This document shows, in pieces, positions 1 to 5,018 of a stretch of DNA of 5,128 nucleotides. The position numbers and the translations under genes were made by a program. Every line of letters begins with the position of its first letter. Position 1 is the first letter of the stretch. The stretch lies in NCBI GenBank assembly GCA_946622925.1, contig CAMOQM010000074.1, positions 1 to 5,128 of the forward strand. Direction: 5' to 3'. The DNA is from an uncultured Caryophanales bacterium. Its GTDB lineage: Bacteria > Bacillota_I > Bacilli_A > RFN20 > CAG-826. Under the pieces are notes generated by a model, which was given only the letters and a program-made list of their open reading frames with translations, was not told where the DNA came from and searched no databases.

Positions 1-374
1 ACCCCGTCGACTCTAACGAACAAGCCTTCCGTATGGCCGCCATCTTGGCTTTCAAAGACGCGGTCATGAAATGCCGCCCGATTATCTTAGAGCCAATCCT
101 AAGATTGAAGGTCAACGTCGAATCTCGTTTCACGGGGGCGGTCTTAAGTGACCTAAATACCAGGCGCGCCCGCATCCAAAATATCGAAGAGAAGGATTTC
201 GGTAACCAGGAAATCGAAGTCCTCATCCCCGAAGCGGAAGTCATCGATTATACGACCCAGCTTAAATCCATCACCCAGGCTTCTGGCTTCTTCAACCGTG
301 AATTCTACGGCTATGAGGAAGTGCCCGAAAGCTTAAAGGAAAGGGTTATCCGCGACAATAAGATCGAGGAATAA
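1..374 (+). CDS. Elongation factor G-like GTPase, C-terminal part (partial)
   Basis: This is the 3' end of a gene entering from the left edge; the frame is open from base 3 and gives 123 residues before a tandem stop TAA TAA (372-377). EF-G drives GTP-dependent tRNA-mRNA translocation on the ribosome in the cytoplasm. The end of domain IV shows a helix with AFKDAV, then the domain IV-V junction ILEPILRLKV, then the domain V signatures DLNTRRARI, SITQASG and YEEVP. These match the EF-G C-terminus in order and spacing. Two places differ from typical housekeeping EF-G: the usual SRRG(R/K)I is TRRARI, and the usual TQGRG is TQASG. The linker between them is also divergent. That suggests an EF-G-like paralogue rather than the main fusA product, but the G domain lies outside the window, so this is inference. 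The ATG at 33 is internal, not the start. A terminator follows directly. Confidence 0.85.
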   Translation, partial: PVDSNEQAFRMAAILAFKDAVMKCRPIILEPILRLKVNVESRFTGAVLSDLNTRRARIQNIEEKDFGNQEIEVLIPEAEVIDYTTQLKSITQASGFFNREFYGYEEVPESLKERVIRDNKIEE

Positions 375-390
375 TAACCATTGTTCCATT

Positions 391-424
391 GGGGTAGTCA
401 TAACGGCTACCCCTTTTTATTTTT
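391..424 (+). terminator. Rho-independent terminator of the EF-G-like gene
   Basis: A GGGGTAG (391-397) / CTACCCC (407-413) stem is extended inward by a T-G and a C-G pair to nine pairs, with a 5-nt loop. It is followed by TTTTTATTTTT (414-424). It starts 16 bases after the EF-G-like stop codon. Read on the other strand, the hairpin is not followed by a T run, so it acts on + transcription only. Confidence 0.85.
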
Positions 425-427
425 AGC

Positions 428-454
428 AAAAGAAAAGGCGGATCGCTCCACCTT
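428..454 (-). terminator. Rho-independent terminator of the membrane protein gene
   Basis: Read on the - strand, AAGGTGG (454-448) pairs with CCGCCTT (441-435), with one G-U pair and a 6-nt loop. It runs straight into TTTTCTTTT (436-428). The 5' arm overlaps the TAA stop of the membrane protein gene (455-453). It lies four bases from the T tract of the opposing + terminator, so two unidirectional terminators meet here. Confidence 0.7.
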
Positions 455-1292
455 AGTCTTGGTTATCGTCTTTGCTTTCGATGGCCCTAGGTCCGCCGAG
501 TTGGTCGACCCTTTCGCCTTTGTTGTTATAAGTGGGCTCGGGGGCGAGGACTTCGACGTCTTCGATGACCTCGGCTTGTTTGGCCACGACTTCTTCTTCG
601 TTAGGGCCTTTCTTGCCTTTCTTTCTTTTAGGCTCGCCGGCGATATCGTAATCTCCGCTTTCTTCTTTTTCGAGCTTTTCGATTTCCTTCTTATCTTTCT
701 TGGAGGCGAAGATGCCCATGATGAATAAGGACAAGCCGATGATACCTAGGACCGAGCCAGTCATGATCATGGTGATTTTGTTATGGGTATTGCCGGTATT
801 TTGCAAGATGATGACGGCCACGCCTACGCCGATAAGAATGGCGGCTAGGACGATGACGGCAATCGGCATGACGAGTTTTTCATGGCGACGGGCAATCGAG
901 AAGATGGCATAGGTTAGAAGTAGCGTGCCCATGGTCATCATGGCAATGGAGATGAAGGCGACGAGGGATTCGATCAATAATCCGGCGTGCTTGGATTGAA
1001 GGAAGATCAATAACGCGCCGATAGCGACTTCGAAGCCGGCGATGATAAGGGGGGTGGATTCATCGCCCCTATCATATTTAGCGAAGAACATGACGATTCT
1101 AAAGATACCATCGAGGACGACGAAGCCAGAGATGGCATAGCCTAGGATGTTATCGATGTTGCCGGTGATGTCTTCCCTAACCCCGGCGATGATGGCTAAA
1201 ACCCCGGCGGCCAAAATAACAATGGCTTCAATGATGCTCCAGGTTAACCAGAACTTATTCATTTTCTTACGTTTTTCTAGATAAGCGGACAT
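453..1292 (-). CDS. Six-helix membrane protein, HdeD/DUF308-like, with charged C-terminal tail
   Basis: This encodes a 279-residue integral membrane protein of unknown function. Hydrophobic segments lie at about residues 15-37, 47-70, 80-98, 103-133 (long), 139-163 and 172-195. They are arranged as short helix pairs with small loops and glycine-rich turns, as in HdeD/DUF308 proteins; that assignment rests on overall pattern and is moderate. The N-terminus is basic (EKRKK), which suggests a cytoplasmic start. Residues 197-279 form a soluble tail rich in Lys and Glu, with a KRKKGKK patch and then an acidic stretch, probably disordered and cytoplasmic. I chose the ATG at 1292 because AGGAGAG sits six bases upstream; an in-frame ATG ten codons earlier (1322) has no such site and would overlap the -10 box. 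The gene is transcribed divergently from the aminopeptidase and has its own terminator. No catalytic motif is visible. Confidence 0.8.
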   Translation of the reverse strand: MSAYLEKRKKMNKFWLTWSIIEAIVILAAGVLAIIAGVREDITGNIDNILGYAISGFVVLDGIFRIVMFFAKYDRGDESTPLIIAGFEVAIGALLIFLQSKHAGLLIESLVAFISIAMMTMGTLLLTYAIFSIARRHEKLVMPIAVIVLAAILIGVGVAVIILQNTGNTHNKITMIMTGSVLGIIGLSLFIMGIFASKKDKKEIEKLEKEESGDYDIAGEPKRKKGKKGPNEEEVVAKQAEVIEDVEVLAPEPTYNNKGERVDQLGGPRAIESKDDNQD

Positions 1293-1323
1293 ATTAACTC
1301 TCCTAAAAAATCTGCTAGTCATT

Positions 1324-1329
1324 ATTATA
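1324..1329 (-). promoter_or_regulatory. Candidate -10 box for the membrane protein gene in a divergent 65-bp gap
   Basis: On the - strand this reads TATAAT, a perfect -10 hexamer, 31 bases upstream of the ATG at 1292. No good -35 hexamer lies 16-18 bases further up (that stretch reads about CTCCTT). The same AT-rich run (1322-1332) read on the + strand offers TATTAT (1323-1328), suitably placed for the aminopeptidase gene starting at 1358, again with a weak -35. The two start regions therefore appear to share one overlapping promoter core. The assignment is by inspection only. Confidence 0.45.
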
Positions 1330-1357
1330 TATGCGTGTCGCGTGAAAAGGAGACGTT

Positions 1358-2584
1358 ATGAAAAAATATTTATTAAAGAAGTACGCCGAACTCATCGTTA
1401 AATCCGGCGTTGCCTTAAGAAAAGGGCAATCCGTTTACCTGCTTTCCTCTTTAGAAACCGAGGATTTTGCCGCCATGGTGGTGGAAGAATGCTACAAGGC
1501 CGGGGCCAAGAAGGTCGTGGTCCAATGGATCTCTTCCAAGGTTAATAAGATTGGATTAAAGAGAGGCAAGAAAGAGAACTTGGCGCTTATTTTGCCCCAA
1601 GACGAAGCCATGATGAAATGGAGATGCGAGGAAAATCCCGCCCTTATCTCTTTAACTTCCTCCGATCCCGATGGCATGAAGGGCGTTGACATGTCGAAGG
1701 TCGCCTATATCAACCAAGTCCGTTACCAAGCCTTCCATAAATATATTGAGGAAAGCGAGAACAAATACCAGTGGTGCATTGCCGGGGTCCCAGGGGCGGC
1801 TTGGGCTAAGAAAGTATTCCCAGAGCTTAGCAAGAAGGCCGCGATCGAGGCTTTATGGGAAGCCATCCTTAAGACTTCGAGGGCCGATGATGGTAATGGC
1901 ATCGAGAATTGGAAGGCCCATGACGAAGATCTAAAAGCCCGTTGCGATTACCTTAATTCCTTAAGATTAAAGAAGCTCCACTATACTTCTTCTAATGGCA
2001 CCGATTTGACCGTTGGCCTCATCCCGGGCGTTATCTTCCTAGGCGGTGGCGAAACCAACCTCAAAGGCGATTTCTATCAGCCCAATATCCCCAGCGAAGA
2101 ATGCTTCACCTCCCCGATGAAAGGGGAAGCCGAAGGCATCGTCTATTCCACCAAGCCTTTGTCCTATCAAGGTAACCTCATCAAGAACTTCTGGGTTAAG
2201 TTCGAAGGCGGTAAAGCGGTGGATGTCCATGCCGAAGAAGGGGAAGAAGCCCTTCGTTCCATCCTTTCCTTGGATGAAGGGGCGGCGTATCTAGGGGAAT
2301 GTGCCCTTGTACCTTTTGATTCACCAATCAATAACACGGGCCTACTCTTCTATAACACCTTATTCGATGAAAACGCGGCTTGCCACTTGGCTCTAGGTAG
2401 AGGGTTCACTAACCTATATCCTAACTACGAGAAATACACCGAAGACCAAATCCACGAATTTGGCATCAATAAGTCCATGAGCCACGTCGACTTCATGATC
2501 GGTTCGAAAGACCTTTCCATCGTCGGCACCACCGAAGATGGCAAAGAAGTGCAAATCTTCAAAGATGGCAATTGGGCCTTCTAA
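1358..2584 (+). CDS. ampS: M29 family metallo-aminopeptidase (AmpS/PepS type)
   Basis: This is a complete 408-residue cytoplasmic exopeptidase that removes N-terminal residues from peptides using two metal ions; the length is usual for family M29. The N-terminal domain (about 1-190) carries the fold's early KYAELIVKSGVALRKGQ segment. The C-terminal domain holds the metal ligands in family order: the Glu pair in NIPSEECF (247/248), Glu314 in GECALVP, Glu338 and His343 in DENAACHLALG, and His376 and Asp378 in SHVDFMIGS. None is missing. In known M29 enzymes the ions are usually Co, Zn or Mg, and they act as dimers. The ATG at 1358 is preceded by AAAAGGAGA (1345-1353) with five bases after GGAG. 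It is monocistronic: divergent from the membrane protein gene and closed by its own terminator. Its likely role is peptide recycling; substrate preference cannot be read from the sequence. Confidence 0.93.
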   Translation: MKKYLLKKYAELIVKSGVALRKGQSVYLLSSLETEDFAAMVVEECYKAGAKKVVVQWISSKVNKIGLKRGKKENLALILPQDEAMMKWRCEENPALISLTSSDPDGMKGVDMSKVAYINQVRYQAFHKYIEESENKYQWCIAGVPGAAWAKKVFPELSKKAAIEALWEAILKTSRADDGNGIENWKAHDEDLKARCDYLNSLRLKKLHYTSSNGTDLTVGLIPGVIFLGGGETNLKGDFYQPNIPSEECFTSPMKGEAEGIVYSTKPLSYQGNLIKNFWVKFEGGKAVDVHAEEGEEALRSILSLDEGAAYLGECALVPFDSPINNTGLLFYNTLFDENAACHLALGRGFTNLYPNYEKYTEDQIHEFGINKSMSHVDFMIGSKDLSIVGTTEDGKEVQIFKDGNWAF

Positions 2585-2601
2585 TTGATTTAACTAAACC
2601 T

Positions 2602-2625
2602 GGCCCCCATCGCGGGGCCTTTTTT
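2602..2625 (+). terminator. Rho-independent terminator of the aminopeptidase gene
   Basis: A GGCCCC (2602-2607) / GGGGCC (2614-2619) stem with a 6-nt loop is followed by TTTTTT (2620-2625). The T run overlaps the TAA stop (2626-2624) of the convergent YolD-like gene. On the - strand the same hairpin follows that stop directly, but only AGGTTTAG comes after it. It may therefore end the polymerase/YolD operon too, less efficiently. Confidence 0.85.
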
Positions 2626-2968
2626 AACAGGCCCAGCAATCTACCGGGGATAATTTTGAACTAACTAATTTAAGCAAATCCACGAAGGCGATTTGTTTGC
2701 CTTCGATAATTAGGAAACGGAAGGTCTTCGATATCTTTTCGATTACCCCTTCGATGTTATGGCGGTAACCGTCTTCATAATATTCGGCGCTTACTTCCTC
2801 ACCTTGGTAATTGACGATGATTTCATTTATATCCCTAGCTACATCCGAGGATATTAAAGGTCTTGGTCTTTTGCCTTTTTCATAACGCATCCTCGCTAGA
2901 ATCGTAGATTGTTCTACCAAAGACTTATAGGGGGCGTATTTCATCATGCCGCGATCCATTTCGTTCAT
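2624..2968 (-). CDS. YolD-like family protein, partner gene of the translesion polymerase
   Basis: This 114-residue cytoplasmic protein opens with MDRGMMKYAPYKSL (from residue 4), the N-terminal signature of YolD-like proteins (RGM-K-W/Y-AP-x-SL). The middle carries the INEIIV segment and the C-terminal half shows the family's small beta-rich pattern (EGVIEKI...FRFLIIEGKQIAFVDLLKLV). YolD proteins are recurrently encoded with Y-family polymerases in Bacilli and have been suggested to play a UmuD-like accessory role; that role is not proven. The start at 2968 has AGGAGGG (2983-2977) eight bases upstream, inside the end of the polymerase gene. The ATG overlaps the polymerase TGA as ATGA, so the two are probably translationally coupled. 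The in-frame ATG at 2959 is too far from the ribosome site. The C-terminus ends in a Cys-containing CWAC. Confidence 0.82.
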   Translation of the reverse strand: MNEMDRGMMKYAPYKSLVEQSTILARMRYEKGKRPRPLISSDVARDINEIIVNYQGEEVSAEYYEDGYRHNIEGVIEKISKTFRFLIIEGKQIAFVDLLKLVSSKLSPVDCWAC

Positions 2969-4218
2969 GCGTGGTGCCCTCCTATCATGGTGTGGCGTTC
3001 TTTGATGTTAGAATCCTTGGTTAAAGAAGAAGCCCTTAAAGCCGCATTCCGCCCAAACATCGCCGATACCTTATCTAAAGCCAAATCGAGGTTATGGCGT
3101 TTTCCTTCTTCTTCGGGGGTATCGAATAAAGAAAGCTGTTGCGAGCCATTGTTGCTAACTAACTTGCCAAAGGAGATATATAAGCCTCTTATTGGGGCTT
3201 CTTTGACGCCTTTATCGAATAGCCTTAGACAGGCTTTATATAAGGTTTCCGAATCGTCGGTGGCGATATTTAAGGAAGATTGCTTAGAGAAGCCATTTAG
3301 GCTGCTGCCGGTGGAATAATTAACGCCTACGAAGACTAAACCCGCCTTTGAATTAGAGGCCCTTAGGCGATAGCAAAGGTCATCGACGAGTTCGCGCAAG
3401 ACAAGACGCGCCCCGGTTTTATCGTAATCGCGGTAAAGGGTTTGACCCTGGCTAAGACTCGTCTCTTTGGGAACGTATTTTTCCCTGATGTCAGTACGGT
3501 CTATTCCGTTAGCCATATCCTTAAGCTGGGTTCCGATTATCCCAAACTCTTTCTTTAGGAGTTTAGCATCGGCCTTGGCCAAGGCTTCTAGGGTATAAAT
3601 ACCTAATCTATATAGATGGGAGGATATGCCATGGGAGATACCCCAGATTTTCGTGATGGGATGAATCTTCCATAGCTTGATGGGGACGTCTTCATAGTCC
3701 CATCTAGCGATATAGGGAGGCTTCTTTTTGCCTTCATTATCTAGACATATCTTGGCTAGGAACATATTGGGGCCAATGCCGGAAGTGGCGACTAATCCAA
3801 GTTCATCCTTAATCCTTTGCTGGATCTTTTTGACTAGTTCCTCAGGGGTGGCGTGGTTCATCTTTAGATAAGGGGTTAGCCTAAGGAAAGATTCATCGAT
3901 GGAATAGACGTGAAGGTCCTCTTCATCGACGAAATCTAGGAATATCGAGACGACTTTTGCGGACATTTCGATGTAATAAGCCATTCTTGGTTTAGCTAGG
4001 ATTAAGCCAGGGATCTTAGGCAAATCGCGGACCCTACAGACGTTAGGCACGCCATATTTTTCTTTTAGATAGGGGGTGGCCGACATGACGATAGTGGAGG
4101 AAGTGCGGTCAGGATCAGCGACCACTAGAGGGCAGGAAAAGATATCCAAACCACGGTCGGCGCATTCGCAGGAGGCGTAGAAACTTTTTAAGTCGATGAC
4201 GCAGTATATCTCTTCCAT
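2965..4218 (-). CDS. Y-family DNA polymerase, UmuC/UvrX type (translesion synthesis)
   Basis: This 417-residue error-prone polymerase would copy past damaged bases. The first catalytic motif is VIDLKSFYASCE with metal ligand Asp9; Tyr14 aligns with the steric-gate Tyr of UmuC, which excludes ribonucleotides. The second is YSIDESF with Asp108 and Glu109. GIGPNMFLAKI (147-157) closes the palm, the thumb helix-hairpin-helix follows (KIWGISHGISSHLYRLGI, 190-207), and the little finger covers about 250-350. QLSLF (361-365) is a consensus sliding-clamp binding motif. The C-terminus (ALRASSL...MIGGHHA) is typical of the Bacilli UvrX/UmuC branch and unlike DinB. An in-frame TAA at 4230-4228 and the intact N-terminal motif fix the start at 4218, although GGAG lies only two bases from the ATG, so initiation may be weak. 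It is first in an operon with the YolD-like gene. I saw no LexA box (GAAC-N4-GTTC type) upstream. Confidence 0.93.
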   Translation of the reverse strand: MEEIYCVIDLKSFYASCECADRGLDIFSCPLVVADPDRTSSTIVMSATPYLKEKYGVPNVCRVRDLPKIPGLILAKPRMAYYIEMSAKVVSIFLDFVDEEDLHVYSIDESFLRLTPYLKMNHATPEELVKKIQQRIKDELGLVATSGIGPNMFLAKICLDNEGKKKPPYIARWDYEDVPIKLWKIHPITKIWGISHGISSHLYRLGIYTLEALAKADAKLLKKEFGIIGTQLKDMANGIDRTDIREKYVPKETSLSQGQTLYRDYDKTGARLVLRELVDDLCYRLRASNSKAGLVFVGVNYSTGSSLNGFSKQSSLNIATDDSETLYKACLRLFDKGVKEAPIRGLYISFGKLVSNNGSQQLSLFDTPEEEGKRHNLDLALDKVSAMFGRNAALRASSLTKDSNIKERHTMIGGHHA

Positions 4219-4693
4219 GTCTCCATGTTAGAGCAAAATTTTTTTGCTTAAAGGCTTGTATTTTTTAACTGACTTTTTTGCCGAATCGGTATATCGGAAC
4301 GGTTTCCTTTTTCTTGGCTTTGCCTGCGTTGTTTGAAGTTTGGTTTACGATATGACTGACGGCAAAGAAAGTTTTGATGAATGTTTTCGTGATAAGTCAA
4401 AGACGCTTTTTAAGCCTACCATGTCGTTGACAAAAAATCGAACGATATAAAACATAGGTATGATAGCCCAAATGCCTTTAACAATTCAGGTGGCTTCAAA
4501 TTCGTTTCGAGAATATATGCATTCAAAGTCATTAGAAAACACAGCATTATTATTTGATAGGCACTCTTTTTATTCTTTATTGACTATCACGTTTTTAAAA
4601 AAGCATCCTTGTAATTACTAAAATTCCCATTAATTGGTATAACTGTTCCGCCTTCCTGACAATTTTCTTGTTTTCCGGTCTATCGTGGACATA
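4219..4693. other. AT-rich gap without a recognisable gene
   Basis: About 475 bases separate the polymerase start from the first tmRNA-like helix. A hand count gives 145 G+C in 4261-4680 (about 35%), against 42-45% in neighbouring coding lines. The longest ATG frame I found is 4460-4621 (+), 53 codons, with no good ribosome site and no recognisable sequence, so I do not call it. Promoter-like pieces are present but poorly arranged: TTGACA at 4427-4432, TATAAA at 4446-4451 (only 13 bases away) and TATGAT at 4459-4464. A TCGG repeat (CCGAATCGG then ATATCGG, 4281-4297) is near the polymerase side. If the tmRNA is full length (about 350-400 nt), its 5' part should lie within the right half of this stretch, but I could not identify it. 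Confidence 0.6.
4232..4248. repeat. Palindrome upstream of the polymerase gene
   Basis: AGCAAAA (4232-4238) and TTTTGCT (4242-4248) are perfect inverted copies around three T residues, 14 bases upstream of the polymerase start codon. No U-rich tail follows on either strand, so it does not look like a terminator. It could be a protein binding site or a hairpin in the polymerase mRNA leader. It does not match the LexA consensus of Bacilli. Confidence 0.4.
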
Positions 4694-4851
4694 ACCAATG
4701 TCGTGGTTGATTTCATTGGTCGAAAATCCCTAACCCCACCAAGCGGACTAGGCAATATCGTTCCGTTTGGTCAGAGAGGAATTTGCCTAAACTGTAGGCG
4801 CCGTTAGGGGGATTCTTTCGGACCCGGGTTCGAATCCCGGCGACTCCACCA
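4694..4851 (+). ncRNA. ssrA: tmRNA (ssrA), 3' half; 5' end not identified
   Basis: tmRNA rescues stalled ribosomes by acting as alanyl-tRNA and short mRNA, with SmpB. The 3' end is characteristic: TTTCGGAC leads into a T arm with stem CCGGG (4824-4828) / CCCGG (4836-4840) and loop TTCGAAT. The acceptor strand CGACTCC (4841-4847), A, and an encoded CCA (4849-4851) follow. Just upstream, CTAAACTGTAGGCGCC has the look of the 3' strand of helix P2. Before it, TAGGCAA (4749-4755) pairs with TTGCCTA (4783-4789). A 7-bp stem ACCAATG (4694-4700) / CATTGGT (4714-4720) has a loop GTGGTT that can pair with AACCCCAC (4732-4739), a pseudoknot of the kind expected in tmRNA. What is missing is a matching 5' acceptor strand (GGAGTCG or a G-U variant), the GGATTCGAC element and a convincing tag frame. 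A terminator follows 11 bases after the CCA. It is not an ordinary tRNA: no 5' acceptor partner or anticodon arm lies 70-90 bases upstream. The left coordinate is only where structure becomes visible. Confidence 0.75.
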
Positions 4852-4862
4852 CCAGTACCCGT

Positions 4863-4892
4863 ATCCCAAACATTAATCGGCTTGGGATTTTT
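4863..4892 (+). terminator. Rho-independent terminator after tmRNA
   Basis: ATCCCAA (4863-4869) pairs perfectly with TTGGGAT (4882-4888), with a 12-nt loop. It ends in TTTTT (4888-4892). It lies 11 bases beyond the tmRNA CCA, so it fits the end of an ssrA transcript read left to right. On the - strand no T run follows. Confidence 0.75.
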
Positions 4893-4901
4893 CCTACAAT
4901 T

Positions 4902-5018
4902 AGAGCCGAGGATATGATCTCCCTCTAGAAAGAACCCATACCAAGGGTATTATCCCTCCTTGGATTCCCGGAGAGAGGCCATGGCCTCGGCTTTCCCTTT
5001 ATAGGCATATAGGGGGAA
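4902..5018 (+). other. Nested inverted repeats: candidate structured RNA or leader
   Basis: An outer stem of ten pairs joins AGAGCCGAGG (4902-4911) to CCTCGGCTTT (4985-4994), with one G-U. Inside it CCTCT (4922-4926) can pair with AGAGG (4974-4978), and CCAAGGG (4941-4947) with TCCTTGG (4957-4963), giving a long hairpin of about 90 nt. Next to it, TTCCCTTTAT (4993-5002) pairs with ATAGGGGGAA (5009-5018) through a 6-nt loop. A perfect 14-bp palindrome GAGGCCATGGCCTC (4975-4988) offers a competing fold. The order suggests a structured transcript or the leader of a gene starting near 5046. I matched no known riboswitch class. The strand is uncertain because the repeats fold on either strand, and a - strand coding frame also covers this area. 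Confidence 0.3.

Noticed and set aside
381..728. Open + frame rich in Phe and Leu
   Set aside because: It is the reverse side of the Lys/Glu-rich tail of the membrane protein gene, crosses the EF-G terminator, and has no ribosome site.
1492..2230. Frames antisense or shifted within the aminopeptidase gene (about 1492-1692, 1686-1934, 2039-2230)
   Set aside because: All fall inside a gene with every M29 metal ligand in place; none has a start signal or recognisable motif.
2909..3319. Open + frame of 136 codons
   Set aside because: It lies antisense to the polymerase and YolD-like genes, both of which have clear family motifs, and it resembles no protein.
4293..4308. GGAACGGTTTCC as a LexA site
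   Set aside because: The half sites are too close; the Bacilli consensus needs GAAC and GTTC separated by four bases.
4427..4451. TTGACA plus TATAAA promoter
   Set aside because: The spacer is only 13 bases, too short for a sigma-70 type promoter; no better -10 lies at 16-18 bases.
4519..4560. Possible tmRNA tag frame from GCA to TGA TAG
   Set aside because: It would end in three Ile residues rather than the small hydrophobic ending (such as ALAA or AFA) usual for tags, and no upstream tRNA-like part supports it.
4460..4621. 53-codon + frame in the AT-rich gap
   Set aside because: It has no ribosome site and no recognisable sequence, and it overlaps the area where the tmRNA 5' part would be expected.
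4776..4851. Ordinary tRNA gene ending in CCA
   Set aside because: Only the T arm and the 3' acceptor strand exist; there is no 5' acceptor partner, D arm or anticodon arm at tRNA distance, whereas TTTCGGAC before the T arm is typical of tmRNA.
4904..5018. Glycine, T-box, SAM or SRP RNA identity for the structured segment
   Set aside because: I compared short conserved boxes from memory (for example the GGAGAGA and GGGTGG types) and found only partial, scattered matches.
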